Notes under the pieces: generated by a model | The model's database searches: none | What the model was told of the DNA's origin: nothing | Seen by the model: the letters and a program-made list of their open reading frames with translations, nothing else | Assembly (NCBI RefSeq): GCF_036013935.1 | Contig: NZ_CP107902.1 | Span: 6,419,001 to 6,483,000 of the forward strand | Direction: 5' to 3' | From: Streptomyces sp. NBC_00461 | Lineage (GTDB): Bacteria > Actinomycetota > Actinomycetes > Streptomycetales > Streptomycetaceae | Length of the DNA stretch: 64,000 nucleotides | In this document: one piece after another, positions 17,603-27,119 of the stretch | How positions within the stretch are numbered: the stretch's first letter is position 1 | How the letters are laid out: each line of letters starts with the position of its first letter | Made by a program: the position numbers and the translations under genes

Positions 17603-19858
17603 TTGAGTCGTGAAACTGACACTCCGTCCTCCGGGCCCAACGGGCGCGGCGGAGCCGCATACCCGTCGGGCACGCCGCCGTACGGGACACCCACGGCTTC
17701 CGACGCCGGTACGGATGCGGGCCGTTCGGCCGCGCAGCCGGAGGACCGCAAGACCGAGACCACACTGACGACCCGGATCCGGATCAACATCCCCGGGTCG
17801 CGGCCCATTCCGCCGGTCGTCGTGCGTACGCCCGTCGCGGACACCGAGGCCTCCGACGAGGCCCCGCAGACCGAGACTCCTGCGCCGGGCGTGACCCAGG
17901 CCATGAGCACGGTCGAGTCCCCGGCCGAGCCCGCCCCGACCGCGGAGGAGAAGACCAGCGACTGGTTCGCGCCCCGCAAGTCGGGGCCGGGCCCGGGCGG
18001 TCAGGGCGGCGGCGCCACCAACGGGGCCGGTCTGCCGGGCGGTTCGGGTACGCAGGGCGCGCCCGCCGCGGGCGCCGGGGCTCCTGGCGCGGGCGCCGCT
18101 CCCGGCAGTGCACGGCCGGGAGCCGGTCGTCCCGGCGGCGTGGTCGGCTCCATGAGCGTGCCGGGCGGCTCCCGCCCCGGTGGCGCGAACGGCGGTGCCC
18201 CGCGCCCCGCCGGGACGAACGGCGCCGGGCTGCCCGGTGCGACCGGCGGGCCGGTGGCTCCCGGGCACGGCGGTGGCACCGGTTCCTTCGACGTCACCGA
18301 GGCGCTGGCCGCGGGACCGCTCGGAAACAGCTCGCGTCCCGGCGGCGAACCGCGTCGCGACGACCTGCCGTACTTCTCGGAAGGCGAGCACGGCGCCCCG
18401 AACGGGCCGGGCGGCCAGAGCGGCTACGGCGGCCCGGGCGGCGCGAGCGGCTTCAACGGTCCGGGCGGCCACGGCGGCCCTGGCGGCGCACAGGGTCCCG
18501 CGGGCCCGACCGGCGGACCGGTCATGGGCGACAGCCCCCTGACCGCACCTCTCGGCGGCCCTCCCCTCGGCGGCGCTCCCCTCGGTGGCGCACCCGGACC
18601 CGGCGCGCCTGCCGGACCCGGCGGCATGGGCGGCCCGCACGGCGCCGGTCTGGGCCCCGGTGGCGGCCTCAGCGACGACACCGCGATCCTCACCCCGCAG
18701 AAGCCGGCCCCCGGGCCGGGCACGCAGGGTTACCCGGCCCCCGACAACGTCTCCGGACACACCGTCACCAGCAGCATGCCGGTCGTGCCCACCGACGCCA
18801 ACTCGCCCTTCGGGCCCGGCGCCCACACCGACGGCCCGCTGCCGCACACGCCCCCGAAGCTGCCCGAGCCGGTCGCACAGAACGTGCCGGCGTCCTCCGC
18901 ACCCAAGAAAAAGAAGAAGGGCCGCAACAAGCTGGTGCTGGTCGGCACCGGCGTGTTCGTCCTCGGCGGTGTCGCGTACGGCACCGGGCTGCTGATGAAC
19001 CACTCCGACGTGCCCAAGGGCACCACCGTGCTCGGCGTCGACATCGGCGGCGGCACCCGCGACGACGCCGTCAGGAAGCTCGACGAGGCCTTCGGCGACC
19101 GGGTGAACAAGCCGCTGAAGCTGTCGGTCGGCGGTGACACCGTCACCCTCAAGCCGGATCAGGCGGGGCTCCAGTTCGACGAGCAGGCCACGGTCGCCGC
19201 GGCCGCGCAGAGCGACTACAACCCGGTCTCCGTCATCGGCTCCCTCTTCGGCAACCACCGCGTCGTCGACCCGGTGATGCCCGTCGACGAGGAGAAGCTG
19301 ACCGCGGCCCTGAAGTCCTCGGCCGGCGGCTCCGGATCGATGACCGAGGGCACGATCGAGTTCAAGTCCGGCAAGGCCGTCGCCGTCTACGGCAAGGCGG
19401 GCAAGGGCATCGACGTCGCCAAGTCGACCGAGGCGGTCGAGGAGGCGTACCGCAACCAGGTGGAGACCGACGCGACCTCCCCGGTGACGGTCGCGACGAC
19501 GACCCAGCAGCCGTCGGTGAGCAATGCCGAGGTCGACCGTGAGATGAAGGCGTTCGCCGAGCCGGCGATGTCGGGCCTTGCCACGGTCAAGACGGACACG
19601 GGTGTCTCGCTGCCGCTGAGCCCGCAGAACTCCCTGTGGAAGTTCCTCAGGGTCGAGGCGGTCAACGGCAAGCTCGTCGACAAGCCGGACCTCGCCGCGC
19701 TCAAGCAGCTCTACGGCGGCCAGTTCAACGGCGTCCTGATCACTCGGGGCACCGGCAAGAAGACGGCCGTCACCCCCCAGGACGTCTATGTCGCCCTGCG
19801 CCAGGCACTCCTGAGCAAGACCAACAGGGTCGGCGTCATCGAGTCGAACCCCAGCTAG
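17603..19858 (+). CDS. Large membrane protein with VanW/YoaR-type peptidoglycan-binding-like domain
   Basis: A 751-residue protein. Residues 1-430 are low-complexity Gly/Pro/Ala-rich, probably disordered and cytoplasmic. A lysine cluster (KKKKKGRNK) precedes one transmembrane helix at about residues 448-465. The extracytoplasmic part begins with a block like the N-terminal domain of VanW/YoaR proteins (PG_binding_4): TTVLGVDIGGGTRDDAVRKL, repeated less clearly afterwards. No VanW catalytic-like domain follows. It starts with TTG or ATG-like context at 17603 (TTG, MSRETD), with GGAG at 17590 as ribosome binding site. A role at the cell wall is inferred. Confidence 0.75.
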   Translation: MSRETDTPSSGPNGRGGAAYPSGTPPYGTPTASDAGTDAGRSAAQPEDRKTETTLTTRIRINIPGSRPIPPVVVRTPVADTEASDEAPQTETPAPGVTQAMSTVESPAEPAPTAEEKTSDWFAPRKSGPGPGGQGGGATNGAGLPGGSGTQGAPAAGAGAPGAGAAPGSARPGAGRPGGVVGSMSVPGGSRPGGANGGAPRPAGTNGAGLPGATGGPVAPGHGGGTGSFDVTEALAAGPLGNSSRPGGEPRRDDLPYFSEGEHGAPNGPGGQSGYGGPGGASGFNGPGGHGGPGGAQGPAGPTGGPVMGDSPLTAPLGGPPLGGAPLGGAPGPGAPAGPGGMGGPHGAGLGPGGGLSDDTAILTPQKPAPGPGTQGYPAPDNVSGHTVTSSMPVVPTDANSPFGPGAHTDGPLPHTPPKLPEPVAQNVPASSAPKKKKKGRNKLVLVGTGVFVLGGVAYGTGLLMNHSDVPKGTTVLGVDIGGGTRDDAVRKLDEAFGDRVNKPLKLSVGGDTVTLKPDQAGLQFDEQATVAAAAQSDYNPVSVIGSLFGNHRVVDPVMPVDEEKLTAALKSSAGGSGSMTEGTIEFKSGKAVAVYGKAGKGIDVAKSTEAVEEAYRNQVETDATSPVTVATTTQQPSVSNAEVDREMKAFAEPAMSGLATVKTDTGVSLPLSPQNSLWKFLRVEAVNGKLVDKPDLAALKQLYGGQFNGVLITRGTGKKTAVTPQDVYVALRQALLSKTNRVGVIESNPS

Positions 19859-19869
19859 CGGCACAGCGC

Positions 19870-19907
19870 ACGAGAGGGCACCCGGCACCCGTCGGGTGCC
19901 CTCTCGT
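19870..19907 (+). terminator. Terminator after the PG-binding-like gene
   Basis: A perfect 15-bp stem (19870-19884 with 19893-19907) encloses an 8-base loop, 11 bases after the stop codon. Confidence 0.75.
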
Positions 19908-20001
19908 CGTATGTCACCGCCTTCGGCATGACATCTGTCATCCGGCAGTCAGGACCGCCGACACTGCCGCGGCAGGGGCCTGCGCGGCCACGATGGTGCA
20001 C

Positions 20002-20931
20002 ATGACGACGACAGCGACGACGACCGCCACACAGGTCGTCGGGTTCGAGCAGGTGAGCAAGACCTACGGGACCGTGCGGGCCGTGGACGGGCTGACGCTG
20101 GCCCTGCACCCGGGGGAGACCGTGGCCCTGCTGGGGCCCAACGGGGCCGGCAAGTCGACCACCCTCGACCTGCTGCTGGGCCTGAAGCAGGCCGACAGCG
20201 GCACGGTCAGTGTCTTCGGCACCAGCCCGCGCGAGGCCATCGTCGCCGGCCGGGTGGGCGCCATGCTGCAGAGCGGCGGGCTGATGGACGAGGTGACGGT
20301 CGCCGAACTGGTGAAGCTCGCCTGCGACCTGCACCCCAAGCCGTACAAGGCCGGCGACGTCCTCGCCCGCGCCGGTGTCGCGCAGATCGCCGACCGCAAG
20401 GTCAACAAGCTCTCCGGAGGCCAGGCCCAGCGCGTGCGCTTCGCTCTCGCCACCGCCGGCGACAGCGACCTGATCGTCCTCGACGAGCCCACCACCGGCA
20501 TGGACGTCTCCGCCCGCCAGGCCTTCTGGGCCACCATGCGCGAGCAGGCGGACCAGGGCCGGACCGTCCTGTTCGCCACGCACTACCTGGAGGAGGCGGA
20601 CGCGATCGCCGACCGGGTGCTGGTGCTGCACCGGGGGCGGCTGCTCGCCGACGGGACGGCGGCCGAGATCAAGGCGAAGGCGGGAGCCAGGCGCGTCGCC
20701 TTCGACCTGGAGGGCACCATCGACGAGGCCTCTCTGCGCGCTCTTCCCTTCCTCACCTCCCTCACCGTCAGCGGCCAGACCGTCCGCATCCAGTCCGCCG
20801 ACGCCGACGCGACCGTGCACGCCCTCTACGGCCTCGGCGTCTACCCCCGCAACCTCGAAGTCGCCGGGCTCGGCCTGGAGCAGGCCTTCGTCGCCATCAC
20901 CGCCGCCGAGGAGGCCAAGCAGTCATGCTGA
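20002..20931 (+). CDS. ABC-2 type exporter ATP-binding protein
   Basis: A 309-residue ATPase with Walker A GPNGAGKST, signature LSGGQAQR, Walker B LIVLDEP and H-loop THY. The C-terminal DUF4162-type extension is present. The start could be ATG 19993 or 20002; 20002 gives the usual short Thr-rich leader before the ABC domain. The gene overlaps the permease gene by 7 bases and is followed by a kinase and regulator. This four-gene cassette is of the DesK/DesR or drug-export (YvfR/YvfS) kind. The exported molecule cannot be told from the sequence. Confidence 0.9.
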   Translation: MTTTATTTATQVVGFEQVSKTYGTVRAVDGLTLALHPGETVALLGPNGAGKSTTLDLLLGLKQADSGTVSVFGTSPREAIVAGRVGAMLQSGGLMDEVTVAELVKLACDLHPKPYKAGDVLARAGVAQIADRKVNKLSGGQAQRVRFALATAGDSDLIVLDEPTTGMDVSARQAFWATMREQADQGRTVLFATHYLEEADAIADRVLVLHRGRLLADGTAAEIKAKAGARRVAFDLEGTIDEASLRALPFLTSLTVSGQTVRIQSADADATVHALYGLGVYPRNLEVAGLGLEQAFVAITAAEEAKQSC

Positions 20932-21674
20932 ATACATTTGCTTCGCGGGCCCTGATCAAGCTGGAACTGGCACGCGCCCTGCGCAACCGCAAGTTCCTGT
21001 TCTTCTCGGTGATCTACCCGTCGGTCATCTTCCTGCTGGCCTCCAGCCAGACGGGCACCGTCGACGGCACCGGCCTGAGCGTCGCGTCGTACGTCATGGT
21101 GTCCATGGCCTCCTTCGGCGCCCTGACCGCGGTCCTCATGGGCAACAGCGAGCGCATCGCCAAGGAGCGGGAGAGCGGCTGGGTACGGCAGCTGCGGCTG
21201 ACCACGCTGCCGGGGCGGGGCTACGTCCTCGCCAAGACCGCCAGCGCCGCCGTCGTCAGCCTGCCGTCCATCGTGGTCGTCTTCGTGGTCGCCGCCGCCG
21301 TCAAGGACGTACGCCTGGACGCCTGGCAGTGGCTCGCCCTCACCGGCGCGATCTGGGCCGGCAGCCTGGTCTTCGCCGCGCTCGGCGTCGCCATCGGCTA
21401 CCTCGCCTCCGGGGACGCGGTCCGCCCGATCACGATGATCATCTACTTCGGTCTGTCGATCCTCGGCGGCCTGTGGTTCCCCTCCACTGGCTTCCCAACC
21501 TGGCTGCAGGACATCGCCAAGTGGCTGCCCACGCACGCGTACGCTGCCCTGGGGCGCTCCATCGAACAGAGTCAGGCCCCGCACGCCCAGGACATCGCCA
21601 TCCTCGTCGCCTTCTTCCTGCTCTTCGCGGGCGGCGCGGCCTGGCTGTACCGGAAGGACACGCTGAAGGCGTGA
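20925..21674 (+). CDS. ABC-2 type exporter permease
   Basis: A 249-residue membrane protein with six hydrophobic segments. It begins with a cytoplasmic amphipathic stretch containing LARALRNRKFLFFS, typical of ABC2_membrane permeases. It has no ATP-binding motif and pairs with the ATPase encoded just before it, with a 7-base overlap. The stop codon overlaps a GTG (21671) that is one possible start of the kinase gene. Confidence 0.88.
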   Translation: MLNTFASRALIKLELARALRNRKFLFFSVIYPSVIFLLASSQTGTVDGTGLSVASYVMVSMASFGALTAVLMGNSERIAKERESGWVRQLRLTTLPGRGYVLAKTASAAVVSLPSIVVVFVVAAAVKDVRLDAWQWLALTGAIWAGSLVFAALGVAIGYLASGDAVRPITMIIYFGLSILGGLWFPSTGFPTWLQDIAKWLPTHAYAALGRSIEQSQAPHAQDIAILVAFFLLFAGGAAWLYRKDTLKA

Positions 21675-21679
21675 GCGCG

Positions 21680-22870
21680 ATGACGGACGACGGGCTGCCC
21701 GACGAACTGCGGGCCGAGAACACGATCAGGATCGGCCAGCAGCCCCGCAACGGTGGCGAGGCGCTGCGCAAGCTGGTCTGGATCCTGCCCTGGCTGATCT
21801 TCCTCGGGGCGCCCATGCAGGACCTGGCCTCCGGCCGGCACACCCCCGCCGCCACCGCGGCGGGCTGGGTGGCCCTGGCGACCTTCACCGGCGTCTATCT
21901 GACGCTGGTCTTCCGGAACATGGGCCGCCCGTTCTCGGGCCCGGCCGTCGGCGCCTTCGTCGTCCTGCTCGCCACGCTCGCCATTGTCCTGGGCCTCACC
22001 CTCGGCTACCCGTGGATCGGTCTCTTCGTCTACGTCTCCGTCACCTGCGGCGCCGCTCTCCCGATGCCGGTGACGTACTGGGCGATCGGGCTGAACGCCC
22101 TGGCGATGCTCCTGGTGGGCCTGTACAACAGCAAGTTCGACTGGAGCCTGCTGCTGGTGGTGGTGCTCCTCGGCTTCGCGATGACGGGCGTGAAGCAACT
22201 GGTGCGCACCACCATAGAGTTGCGCAAGGCCCGCGCCACGGTCGCCCAACTGGCCGCCAACGAGGAGCGGTTGCGCCTGGCCCGCGACCTCCATGACCTG
22301 CTCGGCCACTCCCTGTCGCTGATCACGTTGAAGAGCGAGCTGGCGGGCCGCATGCTCCCCGGCGACCCCGACAAGGCGGCCCAGCAGGTCGCCGACATCG
22401 AACAGGTCAGCCGTCAGGCCCTGGTGGACGTCCGCGAGGCGGTCACCGGCTACCGCCGCCCCCGGCTGTCCGCGGAGCTCGCGGGCACGCAGGTCGCCCT
22501 GACGGCCGCCGACATCACCGCCGACGTGCCCGCCGAACCCGACCTCGCCGGCGTCTCCGAGGAGAGCGAGTCGGCCCTGGCCTGGGCGCTGCGCGAGGCG
22601 ATCACCAACGTCGTGCGCCACAGCGGTGCCGGACGGTGCACGGTGGAGGTGCTCAGGCGGCAGACCCTGGACGGGCAGATGCTCGAACTCTCCGTCGAGG
22701 ACAACGGATCCGGCGGCTCGGGCAAGGGGCCGGGCAACGGCCTGACAGGCCTGACCGAGCGTCTGGAGAAGGCGGGCGGAAGCCTGGAGGCGGGGCGCAC
22801 GAAGCAAGGGTTCCGGCTGGTCGCCCGCGTCCCCGCGGGCTCGCCGCCGGCCGTAGGATCCGGTGCATGA
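21680..22870 (+). CDS. Sensor histidine kinase (HisKA_3, DesK-like)
   Basis: A 396-residue membrane kinase. Five or six transmembrane segments lie in residues 35-170, then a coiled dimerisation segment and the phosphoacceptor His in RDLHDLLGHSLSL near residue 206. The HATPase_c domain shows REAITNVVRHSGA (N box) and VEDNGSGG (G1 box). The ATG at 21680 has GAAGG 10 bases upstream; GTG 21671 would add three residues. The next gene starts within its stop (ATGA), so kinase and regulator are co-translated. DesK-type kinases often sense membrane or envelope state; here the export cassette is the likely target. Confidence 0.9.
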   Translation: MTDDGLPDELRAENTIRIGQQPRNGGEALRKLVWILPWLIFLGAPMQDLASGRHTPAATAAGWVALATFTGVYLTLVFRNMGRPFSGPAVGAFVVLLATLAIVLGLTLGYPWIGLFVYVSVTCGAALPMPVTYWAIGLNALAMLLVGLYNSKFDWSLLLVVVLLGFAMTGVKQLVRTTIELRKARATVAQLAANEERLRLARDLHDLLGHSLSLITLKSELAGRMLPGDPDKAAQQVADIEQVSRQALVDVREAVTGYRRPRLSAELAGTQVALTAADITADVPAEPDLAGVSEESESALAWALREAITNVVRHSGAGRCTVEVLRRQTLDGQMLELSVEDNGSGGSGKGPGNGLTGLTERLEKAGGSLEAGRTKQGFRLVARVPAGSPPAVGSGA

Positions 22871-23481
22871 GCCCTACGATCAAGGTTCTGCTCGCCGAGG
22901 ACCAGTCGATGGTCCGCGAGGCGCTGGCCGCCCTCCTCGGTCTTGAGGACGACATCGAGGTCGTCGCCCAAGTGGCGCGCGGCGACGAGGTGGTGGCGGC
23001 CGCCCGCGAGTACGACGTGGATGTGGCCCTCCTCGACATCGAGATGCCGGGCTGCACCGGTATCGAGGCGGCGGCCCTGGTCCACAAGGAACTCCCGGCG
23101 GTGAAGGTGGTCGTCCTCACCACCTTCGGCCGTCCCGGCTACCTCCGCAGCGCCATGGAAGCGGGCGCCGACGCCTTCCTGGTCAAGGACGCCCCGGCCG
23201 CCCAACTGGCAGAGGCGGTACGCAAGGTGCTGGCGGGAGAACGGGTCATCGACCCCACCCTCGCCGCCGCGGCCCTGGCAGGGGGCGCGAACCCGCTGAC
23301 CGACCGCGAACGGGAGATCCTGCGCGCGGCGGCCGACGGTTCCACCAACGCGGAACTGGCAGCGGCGCTGCATCTGTCGCAGGGCACGGTCCGCAACTAC
23401 CTCTCGACGGCGATCCAGAAACTGGCGGTACGCAACAGGGCCGAGGCGGTACGCATCGCGAGGGAAAAGGGCTGGCTCTGA
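22867..23481 (+). CDS. LuxR/NarL-family response regulator (DesR-like)
   Basis: A 204-residue regulator. The receiver domain has the acidic pair ED near residue 12, the phosphoacceptor Asp in VALLDIEMPG near residue 55, and the conserved Lys in LVKDAP near residue 104. The C-terminal LuxR-type helix-turn-helix contains LTDREREILRAAADG and GTVRNYLS. It is the output partner of the preceding kinase and probably controls the adjacent ABC-2 genes. Confidence 0.93.
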   Translation: MSPTIKVLLAEDQSMVREALAALLGLEDDIEVVAQVARGDEVVAAAREYDVDVALLDIEMPGCTGIEAAALVHKELPAVKVVVLTTFGRPGYLRSAMEAGADAFLVKDAPAAQLAEAVRKVLAGERVIDPTLAAAALAGGANPLTDREREILRAAADGSTNAELAAALHLSQGTVRNYLSTAIQKLAVRNRAEAVRIAREKGWL

Positions 23482-23494
23482 AACGCCGACGCAC

Positions 23495-24346
23495 TCAGTT
23501 GAGCAGTGCCCGAGCGGCTCGGGCCTGCCCCAGCACCTGCTCCGCAGCCCCTTCGTCCACCACCCTGATCAACTCCGCGTACTCCTCCAGCTCCACCGCA
23601 CCCTCGACGAAGTCCCCCCGCTGCACGAGCAACTGAGCCCGCTCGTACCGCAACCGCGCCGGATGCGAAGGCACCAGCAGCGCCAGCTCCACCGCCCACA
23701 ACGCCACGTCCGACCGCTCGGGCCGCGCGGCGGCCCACGCACGGATGTTGTTCAGGATGCGCGACACCACCTCCAGGGGCGCCGCGGGCACCAGCATCGA
23801 CGGATCCAACGGCGCCCCCGTGGCCCCGGCCACCAGCAACTCCACGTCGCCCCCGCCGAGCACCCGCCCCCCGTCGAACGGATCGACGAGCGCCTGTTCC
23901 TCCGGAGGCCCGAACCCGACGACGAAATGCCCGGGCAGGGCGACCCCGTACACCGCCGCCCCCGCCCGCCGCGCGACCTCCATCCACACCACCGACAGCA
24001 GGATCGGCAGCCCGCGCCGTCGCCGCAGCACCTCGTGCAGCAGGGACGACTCCAGGCGCTGGTAGTCGGCGGGAGAGCCGCGGAAGGCGTTCTGCACGCC
24101 CAGCAGGTGGTGCAGCGCCATCGCCCAGGACAGCGACCCGCCCGGCCGGAACGGCAGCTGCCCGGCCAGCCGGTCCAGCTCCACCTGGGCGGCGTCCAGG
24201 CCCGTCTCGTCCAGCGCCCCGTCCGCCGCGGCCCCCACCAGCAGGCACAGCGTGGACAGATCGGGCCGCTCGGACCGCGCCTCCTCGGCGAACCGCCGCC
24301 GCAGTTCGGCGGACCGCTCGGGCGGTGGTGGGTATGGGGGACGCAT
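23495..24346 (-). CDS. SirB1-like transglutaminase-fold/TPR protein
   Basis: A 283-residue cytoplasmic protein. The central part resembles the SirB1_N transglutaminase-like family: SSLLHEVLRRRRGLPILLSVVWMEVARRAG followed by GVALPGHFVVGF with its conserved His. In the position of the transglutaminase cysteine a Leu/Ser is seen, as in most SirB1 proteins, so catalysis is doubtful. The C-terminus has TPR-like helices. The ATG at 24346 begins the conserved region. It lies 32 bases after the GNAT gene on the same strand and probably shares its transcript. Confidence 0.75.
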   Translation of the reverse strand: MRPPYPPPPERSAELRRRFAEEARSERPDLSTLCLLVGAAADGALDETGLDAAQVELDRLAGQLPFRPGGSLSWAMALHHLLGVQNAFRGSPADYQRLESSLLHEVLRRRRGLPILLSVVWMEVARRAGAAVYGVALPGHFVVGFGPPEEQALVDPFDGGRVLGGGDVELLVAGATGAPLDPSMLVPAAPLEVVSRILNNIRAWAAARPERSDVALWAVELALLVPSHPARLRYERAQLLVQRGDFVEGAVELEEYAELIRVVDEGAAEQVLGQARAARALLN

Positions 24347-24378
24347 AGCAGGCTCGTGCCCTCTCACGGCGATCGGTA

Positions 24379-25386
24379 CTACTGGCCGCTGCCGGGAGCC
24401 GCCGGCTCCCGGTAGTGGTGGTACGCGTGATGCGCGGCGAATCCCATTCCGGCGTACAGCGCCCGCGCGCCCGCGTTGTCCTCCTCGACCTGCAGCCAGG
24501 CGGCCGAGGCGCCCTCGTCCAGGGCGCGTCGGGCCAGCGCGGCCATGACGGTGCTCGCCAGCCCGCGCCGCCGCATCGCCGGGTCCACCTCGACGGCCGC
24601 GAAGGACGCCCACCGCCCGTCCACGACACACCGCCCGATCGCCGCGGGCGCCTGCTCCCCGGGGACCGTCGCGAACCACACCGACGGCCCGCTCCCCAGC
24701 ACCTTCAGCGCCACCTCGCTCACGCCCTTGCGCTGGTAGCGCGCGAGCCACGCCTCGTCGGCCTCCCGGGTCAGCACGACGCCCGCGCCCTCCGCCCGGT
24801 CGGCGACCGGCGCGAGCGCCCCGGTCCACAGCTCGGCGGTCACCTCGCGCACCCACCCGCGCCGCTCCAGCTCCGCGCACAGCAGCTCCTGCGTACCCTC
24901 GGCGCCGGTCGCGGTCTGGACGTAGGCGGGCAGCCCACGGTCGCCGTACCACCGCCGTACGGCGGTCAGCGCCTCGTCGAGCGGCATACCGGGCTCGCCC
25001 AGTGGCAGCACGGAATTGGCCCGCCGGGTGAATCCGCCCGCGGCCCGCAGCTCCCACCCGCCGAGCCGCTCGCTCTCGACCGGCCGCCACGCGCGCGAGG
25101 CGACGTGGGCGAGTTCCTCGTACGAGGCGGCGGGGCCCCTGCGCCGGGCGGGCGCCGCGGGCACGGTCTTCCCCGCGACCAGCGAGGACTCCGGAATCCG
25201 GACGCTCTCGCCGCCCTTGCGTGTGATCAGCAGCACACCGTCGTCCCATGATGTGAGAACACCCACCGTGTCGGTGAACTTCTCTTCCAGGACTCCGGCT
25301 TCGATCAAGCGTCGCACGGAGACTCGTTTTCCCACGTCAGCAGCGGTGATACGAACCTCAAGACGTCCGCCGGCCGAGATTTCCAC
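24379..25386 (-). CDS. GNAT-family N-acetyltransferase with N-terminal SH3-like domain
   Basis: A 335-residue protein. Residues 1-75 form a small beta-rich domain (KRVSVRRLI, VGVLTSWDDGVLLI) found in front of GNAT domains in actinobacteria. The C-terminal half has the acetyl-CoA motif A (VDPAMRRRGLASTVM) and the motif B region (LQVEEDNAGARALYAGMGF). The acceptor substrate is unknown. It is divergent from fdxA across 140 bases and upstream of the SirB1-like gene. Confidence 0.85.
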   Translation of the reverse strand: MEISAGGRLEVRITAADVGKRVSVRRLIEAGVLEEKFTDTVGVLTSWDDGVLLITRKGGESVRIPESSLVAGKTVPAAPARRRGPAASYEELAHVASRAWRPVESERLGGWELRAAGGFTRRANSVLPLGEPGMPLDEALTAVRRWYGDRGLPAYVQTATGAEGTQELLCAELERRGWVREVTAELWTGALAPVADRAEGAGVVLTREADEAWLARYQRKGVSEVALKVLGSGPSVWFATVPGEQAPAAIGRCVVDGRWASFAAVEVDPAMRRRGLASTVMAALARRALDEGASAAWLQVEEDNAGARALYAGMGFAAHHAYHHYREPAAPGSGQ

Positions 25387-25526
25387 AGGTCAGTTCACCC
25401 CTCCTGTTCGGATCGTGCCCAGGAACGGAGATACTAGGGGCGGGCATCGACGACGCCGCGCTCCCGCGCGCCAGGCGGCGGAGCCTGTGGAGGCCCGCCG
25501 GCGCCCTATCGAGGAGGAACGACAGC

Positions 25527-25847
25527 GTGACCTACGTCATCGCGCAGCCTTGTGTCGACGTCAAGGACAAGGCGTGCATCGAGGAGTGCCCGGTCGACTG
25601 CATCTACGAGGGCCAGCGGTCCTTGTACATCCACCCGGACGAATGCGTCGACTGTGGGGCCTGTGAGCCGGTCTGCCCGGTAGAGGCCATCTTCTACGAG
25701 GACGACACTCCGGAGGAGTGGAAGGACTACTACAAGGCGAACGTCGAGTTCTTCGACGAGCTCGGCTCCCCCGGCGGCGCCAGCAAGCTGGGCCTGATCG
25801 AGCGGGACCACCCCTTCATCGCCGCACTGCCGCCGCAGGCCGAGTAA
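25527..25847 (+). CDS. fdxA: 7Fe ferredoxin (3Fe-4S/4Fe-4S)
   Basis: A 106-residue electron carrier of the FdxA/FdxC type. The first cluster uses C-x7-C with the terminal cysteine in ECPVDC, giving the 3Fe-4S site; the second motif is CVDCGACEPVCP for the 4Fe-4S site. The C-terminal extension (about 45 residues) is normal for the family. It starts at GTG 25527 with GAGGAGG about 10 bases upstream. It is followed after a terminator by dapC, as in mycobacteria (fdxC-Rv1178, from memory). Confidence 0.95.
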   Translation: MTYVIAQPCVDVKDKACIEECPVDCIYEGQRSLYIHPDECVDCGACEPVCPVEAIFYEDDTPEEWKDYYKANVEFFDELGSPGGASKLGLIERDHPFIAALPPQAE

Positions 25848-25883
25848 TCACGCAAGCGGCCCGCATACACGTGCCGCCTCGGT

Positions 25884-25909
25884 CCCGTACGGCCTGATCG
25901 CCGTACGGG
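25884..25909 (+). terminator. Terminator after fdxA
   Basis: CCCGTACGGC pairs perfectly with GCCGTACGGG around a 6-base loop, 36 bases after the fdxA stop. It may separate fdxA from dapC or give partial read-through. Confidence 0.65.
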
Positions 25910-25966
25910 GCCGGGGCGTTTGCCGTTCCCGGGCCTCACGCCGTACCAGAAAGTGAGCCAGATCCC

Positions 25967-27082
25967 GTGTCCGCAGTCTCCGACCGCCTGCCCACCTTCC
26001 CCTGGGACAAGCTGGAGCCGTACAAGAAAGCGGCCGCCGCGCACCCGGACGGCATCGTCGACCTCTCCGTCGGCACCCCGGTCGACCCGGTCCCGGAGCT
26101 GGTCCAGAAGGCCCTCATCGACGCGGCGGACTCCCCGGGCTACCCGACCGTCTGGGGCACCCCGGCGCTGCGCGACGCGATCACCGGCTGGCTGGAGCGC
26201 CGCCTGGGCGCCCGCGGAGTCACCCACAGGCACGTCCTGCCGATCGTCGGCTCCAAGGAGCTGGTCGCCTGGCTGCCGACCCAGCTGGGTCTCGGTCCCG
26301 GCGACACGGTCGCCTTTCCGCGGCTCGCGTACCCGACGTACGAGGTCGGCGCCCGCCTGGCCCGCGCACACCACGTGGCCTACGACACGGAGACCTTCGC
26401 GGCTTCCCCCGCGGGGGCCGGCCTCGACCCGACGAACCTGAAGCTCCTCTGGCTCAACTCGCCGTCGAACCCGACCGGCAAGGTGCTGAGCAAGGAGGAG
26501 CTGACCCGCATCGTCGCCTGGGCCCGCGAGCACGGCGTCCTGGTCTTCTCCGACGAGTGCTACCTGGAGCTGGGCTGGGAGGCCGACCCCGTCTCGGTCC
26601 TGCACCCGGACGTGAACGGCGGCTCGTACGAGGGCATCGTCTCCGTCCATTCGCTGTCGAAGCGCTCGAACCTGGCGGGCTACCGCGCGGCCTTCCTGGC
26701 CGGTGACCCGGCCGTCCTCGGCCCGCTGCTGGAGATCCGCAAGCACGGCGGCATGATGACGTCGGCGCCCACGCAGGCGGCCGTGGTGGCGGCCCTGGGC
26801 GACGACCAGCACGTCCGCGAGCAGCGGGAGCGGTACGCCGCCCGCCGTACGGTCCTGCGCGAGGCGCTCCTCGGCCACGGCTTCCGCATCGAGCACAGCG
26901 AGGCCAGCCTCTACCTGTGGGCGACGCGGGACGAGTCCTGCTGGGACACGGTGGCCCACCTCGCCGAGCTCGGCATCCTGGTCGCGCCGGGCGACTTCTA
27001 CGGCTCGGCCGGCGAGAGGTTCGTACGGGTGGCGCTGACGGCGACGGACGAGCGGGTGCGGGCGGCCGTGGCGCGTCTGTAG
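25967..27082 (+). CDS. dapC: Succinyldiaminopimelate transaminase
   Basis: A 371-residue class I/II PLP aminotransferase of the actinobacterial DapC type, which makes N-succinyl-LL-diaminopimelate for lysine and peptidoglycan synthesis. The PLP-lysine lies in SLSKRSNLAGYRAAF near residue 230, the Asp that binds the pyridine nitrogen in VFSDECYLELGW, and the Asn in NSPSNPTGKV. GTG 25967 (MSAVSDRLPTFPWD) is the usual family start; the ribosome binding site is weak. dapE lies about 2 kb downstream. Confidence 0.88.
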   Translation: MSAVSDRLPTFPWDKLEPYKKAAAAHPDGIVDLSVGTPVDPVPELVQKALIDAADSPGYPTVWGTPALRDAITGWLERRLGARGVTHRHVLPIVGSKELVAWLPTQLGLGPGDTVAFPRLAYPTYEVGARLARAHHVAYDTETFAASPAGAGLDPTNLKLLWLNSPSNPTGKVLSKEELTRIVAWAREHGVLVFSDECYLELGWEADPVSVLHPDVNGGSYEGIVSVHSLSKRSNLAGYRAAFLAGDPAVLGPLLEIRKHGGMMTSAPTQAAVVAALGDDQHVREQRERYAARRTVLREALLGHGFRIEHSEASLYLWATRDESCWDTVAHLAELGILVAPGDFYGSAGERFVRVALTATDERVRAAVARL

Positions 27083-27119
27083 GCGCGGCGCGGGCGGCAG
27101 AGTCGCCTCACGCACGATC

